In this document: piece after piece, positions 25,178 through 38,626 of the stretch | How the letters are laid out: the number at the start of each line of letters is the position of its first letter | Position numbering within the stretch: the stretch's first letter is position 1 | Source: Hybos culiciformis | Taxonomy: Eukaryota > Arthropoda > Insecta > Diptera > Hybotidae | DNA length: 64,000 bases | Direction: 5' to 3' | Assembly (NCBI GenBank): GCA_964007475.1 | Contig: OZ023275.1 | Coordinates: 2,914,001 to 2,978,000 of the forward strand | The notes under the pieces: model-generated | The model's database searches: none | Told to the model about the DNA's origin: nothing | The model's input: only the letters and a program-made list of their open reading frames with translations | Program-made: the position numbers and the translations under genes

Positions 25178-28100
25178 AACTATTGTGAACTTCTAAGTAG
25201 AAATTATCATATTTGCGACAGAGAACTGCCTCATTGTGAATGAAAAATTTAATTCAGCATTGAAATTCTTTAACGTAGATTATATACGAAATAGTATTTC
25301 AACCGATAATACAGATAATAAATTGTGATCAAAAGAATACTTACTTTATTTTTTTTTTAATTTTATCAATAAAACTTAAAAAAAAAAGAGTTCATTGAAT
25401 TCTAAGATTTTCTCCCATTTTCTTTCTCATATAGGTATGTTTTATTTGAAGAGAAAAAAAATTATGAATTAATAATGAAATCAAGCCAATAATTTTGGCC
25501 TCATGCTAGGAAAATCAATTTATATTCCTATTGTCAGAAACCTCAAGCAAAAAAAAAATTAAGAATTGTATGAAAATGTTTCAAAAAATTCGTCCTTCTC
25601 TTAATGATATACACAAATGTATGTACATACCTATACATATAATACATTATATAAATATACACTGTTTTTTTTTCTATATATTATCCTCAATATTTTATCT
25701 TTCCAAATATTTTTCGAGTTCAATGACATAAATTTTTATATTTATTTAAATAAATTTTAGGAAACCAAAAAAAAAAAGATAAATAAAGTGATAAGAATTG
25801 AATTTAATTGCACAGTTGCTAGATTTAAAATATTTTTTTTAGATAAAAAATAATAATAATATCTCTCTCAAATACAAAAAGTCATTTTTAATTAGGTCAA
25901 AAATGTTTAATTTTCATGAATGAAAGTTGTCAGTTGAATAAATAATATACAGATATGTGTACATATATGCATTTGTACAAATATAATGTTAAACTTATAG
26001 TTTTTCTGAAGTTATACACTGCTTAAATTGTGTGGACACTACATAAATGTACTTCAATAAACATGAACTCCTATATATTTGAGGTATTTTTCTTATCTAT
26101 GTTTATTTTTTATCAACTTTTCCATATGACTGAAGAGAAATGTATGTATGTACCAATTTACTTACTCCCTAAATATATGAGACGAAAATAACTCTAATAA
26201 CAAGAAACTTCTTTAAATAATAATAACTAACTTTAATGTGAGAAAAGTATCATAAAGGAATAAGGTAAAAGTTAATTATATTTTGAAAAAATTAATGATC
26301 TTATCAAAAATAAATGAATAAATCATACTGGGAAAGCAGTTCGTAGAAAACAATAAGCTAAACTTTCATTTCAATATTATTATTCCCAAAAGAGTTCAAA
26401 ATGTGGTAAAATTTATAGTGCACAGAAATTTAATACACAATTTTTTACTTCAACCCTATCAATTTATTAGCATTCAAAATATTATTTCTTAACATACATC
26501 TGAGTAAATGAAAAACTAACTGAAAAAGCCAAAAAAACTAAATGTGCTTTTTTTTCTATTCAAATTAAGCTTAGAAATTATTCGAAAAAAAACATATTAT
26601 GAAAAACATATTTTCTCAATAAAAATTCAAAGAAAACTTTTACATAAGTACCTATATATATGTTATACCTATATAATTCATATTTTTCATTATATATATA
26701 CTATACAGATACATGACATGGGTATACAGATTATAATGCTTCATTATATTTCACAGTAGAATAAATCTTCCTTAAAATGCATTCAGTTGAAGCACATTTA
26801 TAATAAATTTTTCACAAACATATTTTCTTTATGCGGATTTTATATATTTAGCTATAAAGCTGTATGTATGGTGGCAACATAGGTGTTTTATTCATATTCA
26901 ATTTTTTATAAAAAAAAATTTTTTTTTTTGATTTTCATTTCCTAATTTGATAAAATACATCTTTTCAAAAAAACGAAAAATGATTTGTAAGATTTATGAA
27001 ATAAAGACTGGAAATGAATAATAAAAAAAAATAAAATTCCATGAAACCTAAAATTGTTAGAATTACGAAGCAATTCTCAGTGAAGTGTTTTTTAACTTAA
27101 TTGAGATATTGAAATTTTATAAAAAGAAAACAGTTGGTGGTATACCTCTATATACACAGAAAATTGAAATGAAAAGATATAAAATTGGCAATGCTCTAAA
27201 AGAAAAAAAAAAAATAAATAAAAAATTATTTAGACATTTCTGCCAAAAGGAAAATAATATTTATGTTTTTTTTTACGCGAAAATTTTCGCGATTATAATT
27301 AATTTATTCATAATATCCTGTAGCTGAATCACTGATATTATTAATTTAATTTTATTTTGAATTTTTTTTTTTTCTGTTTTTTTACATCACATTGCGAGAT
27401 TTATTTACCTTTTCCTTCAAGATTTTATATACATTAATTTTATGTACATTTTTATATAAAAATATTATTTAACTCAATTTTATCATTTTGATATAAAAAA
27501 TAAATTTTTATTTCTATATTCAACGATGGGGTTGGCTTGTTTGTCCATTATTTTCAATGAAATGTAAATAATAAAATGGAAGAAATTTTTTATTTATGTT
27601 AAATTTAAAAAAAAAAACTTTGTATTTATATAGATAGAGGGATGAATGTTTTTGCAAATCATATGATTAAAGAATGATATTGATGTTGTTGATGATGATG
27701 ATGAAGATGATGATGAGGTCCATTAATACATTTTTTAAACTTCTCTGCGAACTTTTGCATATCATAACTGGGTTTCGGTTAGCGAAAAAAAAAAATCAAT
27801 CCTTCCAAAATGGCTTCCGAAATATACACGTGTGATGTTTCACGTTTTTTGTTAACAAGTTCAAAAATTGGAATTTGGGAGACAAAACAAATTGGCATTT
27901 ACTACAATTTAAAATTTTTAGGTTTTTTTTCCAATATCCTTTTCACAAAATCCTTAGATTTAACTTTTATTCGTAAGCAATCTATATAAATGAAATGTAG
28001 AATAAAATAAGTAAATATAAAAGTTTAATTTTGTAAATAAATTTATTGAAAACATTGAACGGATTTTTCTTGCATATACTCTGTACACATATCTAGGGTA

Positions 28101-29581
28101 CCTTTTTTAAATTAATGAATTAGCATTGCTATTAAAATTTAATATGACACAGAAAATTTAATGAAATATCCCTTACTCCATATATAGAGCAACAAGGGTA
28201 AAACAAATATGTTTTGTTTTTGGCTACAAAAGTTGCCTTTTTTTTCCAAAATTATTCCCAAGGACTTAAGTTGTTTCATATGTGTCAGGAGATTTTATAT
28301 ATTATTGTAAACAAAAAATAAAAAGTTTCTATTTTGTTTTTGTTTTTTTTTTAAATTTAAAGGAAAAAATGCACACAGCATGATATTAGTTCAAATCCTT
28401 TTTCATTAGAACAAAAAAACTTTTAGAGAAAATGTGGTTTAAAAAATAAAATCCATAAAATCAGTTGCGATTCGTGATATTTGATAAAACAAATATTTTA
28501 CTAGTTTTTTTTTATAGCAAACTTTCTTAGAAATGTGTTATTTAGAAGAGGATAGTTCAAGAAATTCTAGGAACAGTTACATGTTTAATTATTACACAGA
28601 ATATTTTAACATTTTATGTATTTAGTAAATATCTATTTTGTGCAATATCGAAAGAAAATTTTTGAATACGCCTGAAGCGTAGTATTTCTGCAACTAAGAA
28701 TCGACCTTTTATTTTTTATTTTTGAATTTAATAACGATGAAAATTGGATAGAACGGATAAAATAATAAATTTTTTTATTTACATTATTATTGATTTCTTA
28801 TTAAAAATTAATGAAAAATATTTTCTATCCAATGTAGTGCCGTGGGAACTGCGTCACTGTACAATGCTTTTTAGTTTTTATTTTTCTTCCTTTTTTTTTT
28901 TGTTTTTTTTTTTCAAGCGGAAGAAAAAATATTTTATTTTAAAGGCGGATAGGTTAAACAGGAAGCTACCATAAAATATGTACATTTTTTTTTTCAGCGT
29001 ACTAAAAGCAATCATTCATATGGAAATCCTTTTTAAGGAGTGAACTTTAGAAGAAAATTATAAATCACAGAAATTTTGTTTATTTCTCTTATTTTTTTTT
29101 TTTATGGATAAATTATTTATTAGTTCGAAATGGAATGATCAAAAATTCAGCTTAAAATTTTATTACAAGGAAGTTTGTTTTTTTTTTTGTATATATTTTA
29201 TAAGTATGTACTATATATACACAAAAATCACATACAATAAGTATGACATAAAAAAAAAATAAATATTCGAGGCATAATAATAAAAAGCTTTATTCTTTTT
29301 ATTAAATTAAATACTATATTATATATTATAAAGAATAGCAAAAAAAAAAAAACAAAAAATACATAAAATTTAATACATTTTTGATAAAAAATTTACCGAA
29401 TACATAATGTTGAATAAAGTATTGTTGATTCTGACTGACGCATTGATGTAATAGTGGAAATAATAAGTGGAAAATTATTCCAATTGAAAATAAAAAAAAA
29501 TAAAAAATAAAATTTCCAAATTCAAATTTAATGATCGCATTCAAGTAAAATAGGTGCATATACCGATTTTCTATGTTATAT
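25178..29581. other. A/T-rich non-coding stretch
   Basis: No supported gene. It contains a GAT/GAA-type simple repeat at about 27681-27718. Open frames at 25531, 26544, 27085 and 28744 are Lys/Ile/Phe-rich without motifs. Confidence 0.55.
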
Positions 29582-29798
29582 CATAGATTAAGAATATAGA
29601 AAGATGGGAAGCTTCATACAACATTATTTTTGGTATTTTTAAGTCAATGTGTTAGTAAAACAAAATAAAATACGTGATAATTATCAATGTATGAAAAGAA
29701 TTTTATTTAGTTTTACTAACACCTTCACAATAAAATACCAAAAAAGACTGAAAAAATGTTGTATGAAACTTCCCATCTTTCTGTATTCTTAATCTATG
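29582..29798. mobile_element. MITE-like inverted repeat, 217 bases
   Basis: The left arm starts CATAGATTAAGAATA and contains AAGATGGGAAGCTTCATAC; the right arm is its imperfect reverse complement, ending TATTCTTAATCTATG. Arms run about 80 bases with scattered mismatches and indels around a loop near 29665-29705. TATA-rich flanks on both sides would fit a TA-targeting element, but a duplication cannot be proved in this background. No coding content. Confidence 0.75.
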
Positions 29799-31031
29799 GT
29801 TATATACAACATTTTCTGAAAGAAATTTCACAAACGGAAGATATTATCAATAATTGTCTGGAAAAAAGAAAATTTAGAAAATAAATTTAATGCTTATTTT
29901 CATTTAGCTTACTTGACTCATGAAGAGTATAAGAAAAAAACATTTCATTTTTCTAATAATTATATGACTGCAGCCTGAATTTTTATTAATTCTGTAACAA
30001 CGCTCTTTTTCATCATCATATTTCTTATTAAACATTTTACCATCTTTTTAATATCTAAATGAAAAATTAAAATTAAAAATTTGTGATTTATGAAAATAAG
30101 ACTAACAATGTTGAATGTTAATAAAATTAATTTGGCAATTCAAATTAGATCTGTTAATGTGAATAAAATTTTATATAAATAAAAAAAATACCTCATATGT
30201 AGAGTGGAGGATAATATGTAAATGTACTTCTTTCAAAATTTTTTTTGTTCTAACACATGAAAAAAATAAAAAAAATTAAATTTGTTTTAAAAAAAAGTTA
30301 GAAAAACAAAATATAAATTACACTCATGGTGATAAATTTTCCAATTCAAATTCTACTTTTTTTTTTTTTTATTTCAAAAAAATTCTGTTTATAATTAATT
30401 ATACTTGGTAATTTTATTCATAGAATAATTTATTTTAATGTTTTTTTAGTCCTACTTTTTCGGGTTTTTTTTTTTTTTTTCATCCTAATCTCATTTTTTT
30501 TTTTGTTTTTTTTTTTTTTTTTGCTTACATATGTGCCAAATGCAGAGATAATTTTTCTTATGTGGTGATAAATACATATTTTTAGGTAGGAATATATATT
30601 TATACATAATATGTGGTTAGACTATCGCACAGATTAAACCTTTAAATATGATGTAATGTGCGTCCGACATTATTTTATTATAATTTCTTTAAGATATATT
30701 ACATATATATTGTGTATAATATTTTAAAAGAAAACTTTGGTAATTTAAAAAAAAAAAAAATTGTGTACCCAGTAAATATAAATATAAAGACATGCTTTTT
30801 TTTATGAGAATATTTTGTAGGACAATTTTTTTTTTAAATGTTTTAGTGCATGTAGAAAATTAAAAAAAAATGTTGATCATATGTTTTGTTTATAATACAA
30901 TAAAATAAGATTACCCTTATTATTGTGACTTTGTTGATGCTCTAAAAAATAAATTAAGGACCTTTAAGGAATACATTTAGAAATATATACAGTACACACA
31001 ACACATGCATTCCCATTTATCTTATGATGAA
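29799..31031. other. A/T-rich non-coding stretch
   Basis: Nothing recognised. Long T and A runs, for example at 30355-30520. Confidence 0.6.
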
Positions 31032-31218
31032 TCTCGCACCTCCCATCAAAATTGTTCCCGACAGCTGGCGAACGTTTGATTTACGACTTGCGCCGCTTTA
31101 AGAAGAGTGTAAATGACTAACTATTCTACTTTTTAATCCCGTCTAAACCTCCTGTCCCCATTACTATACTTCTTTAAGTATAAAAGGTGATTTGGTAACT
31201 ATATTGAAAAAAAAAAAT
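31032..31218 (+). mobile_element. LINE fragment, 3' end only
   Basis: A short 5'-truncated copy of the same LINE found at 17.9 and 35.2 kb. It covers the last part of the coding region (TTCCCGACAGCTGGCGAACG, DLRRFKKSVND-type codons), the stop region and the GATTTGGTAACT tail with an A run. About 16 bases near 31040 are missing relative to the other copies. It is non-functional and lies in the same orientation as its relatives. Confidence 0.88.
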
Positions 31219-34200
31219 TGGAAAATGGCAAGAAGTAACTTATGACATACTTATCACACACTGTTCACACTTGAATTTGACCAACTTTGAAGAAAAAAAC
31301 GAAAGCGAATCATTAACGATGGCATAATAACTTTGTTTATTGAAGTCATATAAGAAAATTTGATGCGTTACTCTCTTGAAAAGGAATTTTTTTTTGGGAA
31401 AATATTGCATTAGCTTTGAATATTGTAATCAAAGATTTTCTAAAAAAAAATATCAATTTATTTGAAAATGCTTTGCAAAAATTGTTTCCTTTGGAAATGA
31501 AACAATTTTAAATTGGTTCATTATTGTCTTTTCAGAAAAATAGCTTAACGCAAATATTTCGTGTTTTCATTTTTATATGCAATGTCAAAAAGTAAGATAG
31601 TATTTAGTTTTTTATGCTGGTTATACTTTTTCACTTTTATGCAGTCAAATATAGAGTATACTTATATATATAGGTTAAATATTATGGTTGCAATTTCTGA
31701 AAGTTCAAAAATTTGATAAATATGAAACGATGGGAATTTAATTTCAGAAGCCTTATTAAATTTTTTTTTTTTTTTTAAATTGTTTTTTTATGTTTTCTTT
31801 ATTGGTCTCTTTTTTTTTTAGAAAGGATTTATATAAATATTTATGTCTATACAATATCGTATTTTATGCTCTTCAGTAGAGTTGAAGTGAATTTCTGCAG
31901 TGAATCAAGAATAATGAAATATTATTTATTTTTTGTAAAAGAGGACTTCAAAAGAAAAGTGATCTATTTTAGTTTTAACTTAAATAATTGAGATTAAAAA
32001 CTTGTATCAAGATTTTTTTGAAACGATCAAAAAGATATGACGAGAAATTTAATTTCTTTATATTTTGCATTTTACTTAAAATTTATTTTAAGAAAACTTT
32101 TCTATCAGAATTTTATTGCATTGTCTTTAATATTTTTTGTTCATCCTCATGACTTGGCTGTTAAATTTAATATTAATAAATAATTCAATTTTGTAGTTAA
32201 ATCTCTGTGCTAGCGCCGCAAATATTTTCATCTGATTTTTTCTTCTAAGATATTAAAACATAATTTTTTTCTTTATCGAAAAAGGCAAAATTAAAAGTTA
32301 ACATTTTTATTTCTGTTAAATTTTAATAATATGTTTGAGATGAAAATTAAAAAAGTTTGTATTAAGAAGAAGCAGAAAAAAAAATTAACATCGTAAGGAA
32401 GAAAATTTTTTATTATTTTTTAATGCTTAAAGGCATAAAAAATTCTCTTTTTTTTTTTAATTCAAGAAGTCAAAAGAAAATTACTTTGCAATGAACGAAC
32501 TTTCAATTCTTGGAAAAAAAAAGCTCTTAAATTTTGATTATATTTATTAAATTTTTGGAAAAGAAAACCTATGTACCAAAATTATTTTCCAATACAATCA
32601 AACGTATTTTTTTTATTTTATTTTTTTTACTTTTTAAAGAAAAATTTTTCACTTTTTAAATTAAATTCTTTTTCGTTCGTTAAACTTAATATTTTCATTT
32701 TCTTCTTTCTATAGCAATTTTGTCGACAAAAATAAAAAAAAATAAAAAAAAATCCAATCTTCTACTTTTAACGATTTTAATTTGAAAACTTTCTAACAAA
32801 AAATTAAAAATAAAAAAAAGAAAAATCAATAAATTTCATATGTAAAGAAAGAAAAAAAAAAATTATATAAAATGAAACGAAAAATTCAATAATGAAACTA
32901 TAAAATTAATTGGAAGGTTTTTCCATTGAAATATGAAAATAGGAAAAAATTATCTCGAATTTGAAATTTTTTTTTTTTTTTTTTTTCAAAAAAATAATTT
33001 AGAAAACTTTGACTTTTGATAAGAAAAAAATTCGAATTTTGTAGGTTCTGTTTAAATTTATTGGTCATATAGGCTCTAGATTCTAGAATATCCTTTTCTA
33101 TATAGTATTTATCTCAGAAAAATATCTTGTCCCATTTATGTATATTTTTTATCATATATGCTACTTGTGAACTTATAATTTAATTTATTTTTTCCTCAGC
33201 CAAAATGTCAAATTATCCCATTGGTATCAAATATAGATGTTTTATTAAAAAATCTAAAATCAAAATTTTATTTCTAAAGATAAAAGAATCTCGACTAGCA
33301 TCAATCTTGAAATTGAAAATCTAATTCAATCACTGGATAAATGTATATATCAGCGATAACAGCCCAATTATAAATATTCAAAATGAAATTAGGATTTAAG
33401 TAATTAATATAAAAAATTGAGAATTTTATTCAGATTTCACAAAAGATTTTAAACAAATCTTGGCTTAAGAAAGTTTTGGGACTTTCTATAGTATTTTAGG
33501 GATATTTATAATACAATATTTATCTTTTAATTTTTGTAAGTTTATCGTAAATAAAAAATTAAGAACATTTATTTTAATACTCTTAATGAGTAAGCCTTCA
33601 AAGTTTTTTAAAGTTGATTTCGTGATTAAGTATATACATATTTTTTTTAATTATTCAGTATTAATATAAGTTTCTGATACTGAAAATTGGAAAAACTTGA
33701 GTTATCTATTTTATTTAATTTTATTGTTTTTCAACTTCAATAAGAAAGTGTTTAATAAATATTTTTCTATGTGGACATTTTATTCCCTATAGTATATACG
33801 TACAATTAAGACTGATATTAGAAACTATATTCAGCACCCTGAATAAATATATATATTTTTCAAATAATATTTTCTTTAGTCGTCTTCTTTCATTCTTCAA
33901 ATGACGGCGATAAAAATTTAATAAAAAGTATAATCAAAAAAGGACACTTTCAGATTTATCTGTAAACTTTAGTGCTCTTTATGGTTTTGTTATCCTTTTA
34001 TGATATTGTTCTTTTTAATGAAATTTTTGTGTTCGATACGGGATTTTTTTTTTTTTTTTGTTCTTGGGCAATAATAAAATTGTGTTGTAAAGCTTTAAAT
34101 TTTAAAACAACGTAAAAACACTTGACAAGAAAAAAAAAAAAAAAAACAGATGAAAAATTTGCAAATGTAAGGTAAGTCAGATTTTCCAATTTAAAATTTC

Positions 34201-35232
34201 AATTGATTTTGTGAAAATTGGTTTTCTGAAAGTGAAAAAATTTTTATTTCATCGTATTTTATGAAAATCTTACTATTGTGAATACAGTTTATGTTGCTAT
34301 TACGACGTTATAAAATGTATAAAGCATATAGATACTTATGTCTATTTTATTATTTTTTTTGACATCTAAAATGCTTAACGTGGTTAATTTGTGGAATTTG
34401 AAATTACAAAATTTGTGTCTGAACATTTTTTTTTTATCATTTTGCTTTTTGAATACTTAAATTTTTAAAGGCGGAAAATTGTTAAATGCTTTTTGCCAAT
34501 ATCGTTTAAGAAAATCAGTCCTATCGTGATGAAAAATGTATACCATAGGTAAGCAATATTGAAATAGAAAATAAGAATTTATTGGATTTATATAATTTTA
34601 ACAAAATTTTAAGCGAATTATAACAATTTTTGGAAACTTCGTAAATAAAAATCTGCATTCTTAAGAGAGTAAGTAAGACACATACTTGTTCATTCCTTTC
34701 ATTTTTTTTATGAAATTTTTATATATTATTTTAATTTCATTGCAATTTTATATCTTTTCGATGGTAAGGAATACAAATCATTTATTTATTGAAAATAAAT
34801 AAATTAATAGCCTCATTTAATTTTTTTATATTCAAATCAATATCAGTTACGAATTTGAATTAAAAATATATTGTGAAAAATTAATTTTATTTTGTGATTT
34901 ATTTTCAGAGTCGTAAAAAGAAACTTTACACACTATTAAGAATATAAATTTTCCGCTTATGCAATTTTCAATATAATTTAATGGAATTTTTTTTTTGTGC
35001 AATGGGTTTCTGTTAGCATTCTATGATTAATGTGATACATAAAATGCATTATATTTATTACATATACATACAAAAGTATTAATGTATACTTCTTTAGAAA
35101 ACGAATCTTAAATTTTTGGAAATCTTGAATATTTTGTACGTAATTTTTTTATAATTTTTTTTTTGAAAATTGTTTAATAATTCGTTAATTTTTCTACTTT
35201 CAAGTGAGGATTTTGAAAAGATCTAGCTTCAT
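31219..35232. other. A/T-rich non-coding stretch
   Basis: No gene or element recognised over 4 kb. Homopolymer T runs (31758, 32968 and 34048 regions) and A runs are frequent. Confidence 0.6.
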
Positions 35233-35789
35233 CTCAATTCGCATATATGGGCTGGTGCTTCCAAAACCCATCTTGAGTACCTGGACAAAGTTCAGAGAAG
35301 GGCCATTAGATTGATAAACAATCATCAAACCACCAGCTCTTTAACATCACTCAACCATCGTCGTAATGTAGGTTCACTTTCCATTTTTTATAAATACTTT
35401 GTTGGAATGGATACGTGTTCCCTGGAAGTAAAGGCCCTACTTCCTCAACTTCAAGTATTTTCACGCCAAACACGTACTGCTTCAACGTCACACCCATATT
35501 CCGTAAAAATTCCCAGATGTGATAGAACGAGCTTCGGAGATTCGTTTCCAATTCGTACCTCAAAAATGTGGAATGCTCTCCCATTAAAGTTGTTCCCGGC
35601 AGCTAGCGGACGCTTAATTTATGACTTGCGCCGCTTTAAGAAAAGTGTAAATGATTACCTATTAACTGTCCCACTTTTTAACCCCGTCTTAACTTCCTGT
35701 CCTCTTTACCAAATCCATACTTATTCAGTATAAAAGGTATCCCACCTAGTGATTTGGTAACTTTAATAAAAAAAAAAAAAAAAAAAAAA
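35233..35789 (+). mobile_element. LINE fragment with intact C-terminal coding tail
   Basis: The best-preserved 3' end of this family in the window. A frame is open from about 35236 to 35733. It encodes the region after the RT active site: HIWAGASKTHLEYL, RRAIRLINN, HRRNVGSLSIFYKYF and a tail with RTSKMWNALPLKLFPA and LRRFKKSVNDYL. Such C-termini are typical of CR1/jockey-superfamily ORF2. It is followed by a short 3' UTR and an A tail to about 35789. It is truncated at the 5' end and lacks the RT catalytic box, so it is inactive. It serves as the reference for reading the deletions in the 18 and 31 kb copies. No clear target duplication was found. Confidence 0.9.
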
Positions 35790-36320
35790 TTAGGTTTTTC
35801 GCTCAATCTTTTAAAATTCGAAAAGAAAAGAAATATTCTCCTTCAATTGGAGTCATTAACTCTCAAAATTGCACATTTCGTTTTTTATTTATAGAAAAGT
35901 ATAATCAATTATTCTAATGTCTTCAGAAACAAACTCTGTAAATATAATCAGATTTTTTTGTTTTACTCGATTTAACTGTTTCGAGGTAAACTGTTATAAA
36001 TACCAGATTTTAGTGTATAGCTGCCAAAAAAAAAAAAGAACAATTTCACGTAATAATAAATATTGTTTTTAGATAGTATAGAAATATGTTTTTTCCATAA
36101 TTTTTTCAGTTTTTTTTTAATATTTACTTACACTTCAGTGTTTATTAATATTACTGTAAGGAAAATACAATGTGTGAATTAAAAGACATGCTGAGATATT
36201 TTGTTTTTTTTTTCTTGAATAAAAGCTATCATGGTGTAGAAGTATAGGGATTGTATAAAAAGTATTTCAAAGAGAAATTCTTTATTATTAATTTTTATTG
36301 GAGCAAACAAATCTTTGTAT
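35790..36320. other. A/T-rich non-coding spacer
   Basis: No feature seen between the LINE tail and the hAT target duplication. Confidence 0.65.
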
Positions 36321-36328
36321 AAGAAGCT

Positions 36329-37074
36329 CAGTGGTGGGTTCAGCCGGTTCGCACCGGTTCGCGCGAACCGTTTCCTAAAATATTCAAGATTCGTGCGAAC
36401 CGTTTCCTAAAATATTTAAGATTCGCGCGAACCGTTTCCTAAAATTTGTAGGTTCGCGAAAATCGCCTGAAAAAATTTTGAAATAACTATTCACTGTTTT
36501 AACAGTCTCTTTGTGGCAATTTCTCAACCACTCAAAGAATATACAATTTAAATTTACATTGAAATTTGTATTAAAAATAAAATTTCAATTACATAAAAAA
36601 ATGATGTTTGTCTTTCGGTCTGTGTGTTATCTAATAATTTAAAAACTACTTTCACACGATGAGTATCGCGACAGGTGATGCGCGTACAATTTACAATAAA
36701 ACAATTTTTTGATTTTTAGTAATTTATAAAAGAAATACTGGAAAATTTCAAAAGCGTTTTACTTATTTATCTGAAAAATCTCCTTTTTCTTTAACTATGT
36801 TATGTGAATACTATGAGTAAAGAACTGAATAAGAGTAAAAATATGCTTTTACAAAGTAATGAACGTGTAACAAGCAAGCCTGTTTTGAGATTACAACATT
36901 TGGAAACATCAATTTAAAAATTTATGAGTTTTTATGAAGGAGAAAGTATATATATGTTCTGGAAAGTACTTTAATTAAAAAAAAATTAAAACAACTTTTC
37001 GAAAGCACAAAAAAAATTGTATTTTTTTTTACGCGATGCGAACCGGTTGTTAAATGTTTTGAATCCCACCACTG
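36329..37074. mobile_element. Non-autonomous hAT element with exact 8-base duplication
   Basis: The left end CAGTGGTGGGTTCA and right end GAATCCCACCACTG form a terminal inverted repeat typical of hAT elements. AACCGGTTC/GCGAACCGG motifs lie just inside both ends. The target duplication AAGAAGCT is exact: 36321-36328 and 37075-37082. Near the left end a 32-base unit (GCGAACCGTTTCCTAAAATA...) is repeated three times from 36363, 36395 and 36427. No transposase sequence is visible in the 746 bases, so movement would depend on an enzyme supplied elsewhere. Confidence 0.93.
36363..36456. repeat. Three tandem 32-base subterminal repeats of the hAT element
   Basis: Units start at 36363, 36395 and 36427, each with GCGAACCGTTTCCTAAAAT; the third diverges after that. 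Subterminal repeats in hAT elements are commonly transposase contact sites; that role here is inference. Confidence 0.88.
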
Positions 37075-37082
37075 AAGAAGCT

Positions 37083-38327
37083 GTATGGTTGAAGACTATA
37101 ACTTAAATTCTACACTATATGAGGTAATATTAATACAAATAAAAAATTGTTCAAAATTAATTTTTAAGTGTGATATTCATTTATATTATTATTTCAATTC
37201 ATTTTTATGTTATTTAAATTTCAATTTCTTATGTAAAGACTTATATGTTTTGAAAACAGTTAATAGTGTTATATAGTACAACATTGTGAATTTTGTACAT
37301 AAGATTAAAATACAATAATCATAAAGATTACCCCTTAGTTTCAAGACAGTTTCAAGACATCTCTGTCTTTTTCACATTTAACAATAATAAATCGATTTTG
37401 AAGTTTAGTCGGTAGTTTATTCTTCACAATTTACTTAAAAAATTATGGTTAAAAAGCAATTAAACATCAAAACTATAAATACATGTCCCATAAACATAGT
37501 TATAATCTTTAAAGTAAATTGACCAAAAAAAATCTAGATCGGAAAAGACTGTTTGATATTTTTGGAAATGACAGATACCGAAAATTTAAAAATGGAAAAT
37601 TATTTTACCACAAAATATTCTATTTGGGTAATAACAAAAAAAAAAAAAAAACAACAAAAAAAATCATAAAATGTGTAATAAATAAAAAATAAGACGAAAA
37701 AAGGAAAATATATTGCTCATAGCATGGTATATAAGTCAATTAATTTGATTAAGAAGAAATTTATGTAGAAAATTCTTTAATAAACTTCTAAACAATAAAT
37801 ATGTCAAGAAGAAAATTTCTATTTAAATTCCCACAAATAAAATAGTCTTTCGGGAATATATACAATATATTCATTAACACTAACCGCAAATATCATTTAA
37901 CAATCCAACTTAACATGATTTAATGGTTTCAAGTCCATTAAATTTATTTCGAATTGAACTATATATGATTATAGATTATACACATGTGTGTGTTATAAGT
38001 AGTATGCAAAAATGTTGTTCCAGCTTTTAGAGACCATAAACATTTTACGGATGAATATAAAGCGATTAATAAACTGTTATTTAATATGACTTATATAACA
38101 TTAATATTTTGTACATAAAACAAAAAAATACGCATAGTAACTGAAGGATTATAACATAATTTTCAGAAGTAGACAATTATATAGAATGTTATAGGAAAAT
38201 CAATCCCTACCACTACTAAAGTACATTTATACAATTATATTTTTTTATTGATCTCAAACATTCAGTTGGGTATGATTGTACCGCAAGCACTTTGAGCAAT
38301 TCTTGGTTTTTGAACATATTGAACATG
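37083..38327. other. A/T-rich non-coding spacer
   Basis: No gene or element seen between two hAT elements. Confidence 0.6.
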
Positions 38328-38539
38328 CTTACAAACAGGCCCGGCTCGAGGCGTGTGCGAACTGTGCATTGCACACAGGCGCCGTAGGCGCCAGGAATGA
38401 AAAGGCGCCTACAAGCCAATATGAAATTTAAATTTCAACAAAAATAATTTTTTTTTTAAATGCATACAAATTTTTTTTGATATTTTGATTTTTGGAGCAA
38501 ACGAACTACAAAATTATCTGAAATGTTGTCTCGCAAAAT

Positions 38540-38622
38540 TGAAAATGATATTAATCCAGAAAACATTTTAAACTGGATTTATAACAATAATGTTGAAGAA
38601 CTCTTTCCAAGTGCACTGATTT
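38540..38622 (+). pseudogene. hAT transposase remnant, upstream piece
   Basis: A short readable stretch encodes about NPENILNWIYNNNVEELFPS. In hAT transposases of the ZMYM/TTF-type family an ELFPN segment sits directly before the dimerisation domain. It breaks off at the nested insertion; the next part is found at 39260. Confidence 0.65.
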
Positions 38623-38626
38623 AAGG

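Noticed and set aside
35351..35584. Antisense open frame across the LINE coding tail
   Set aside because: Shadow of the sense LINE frame, which carries recognisable family sequence.
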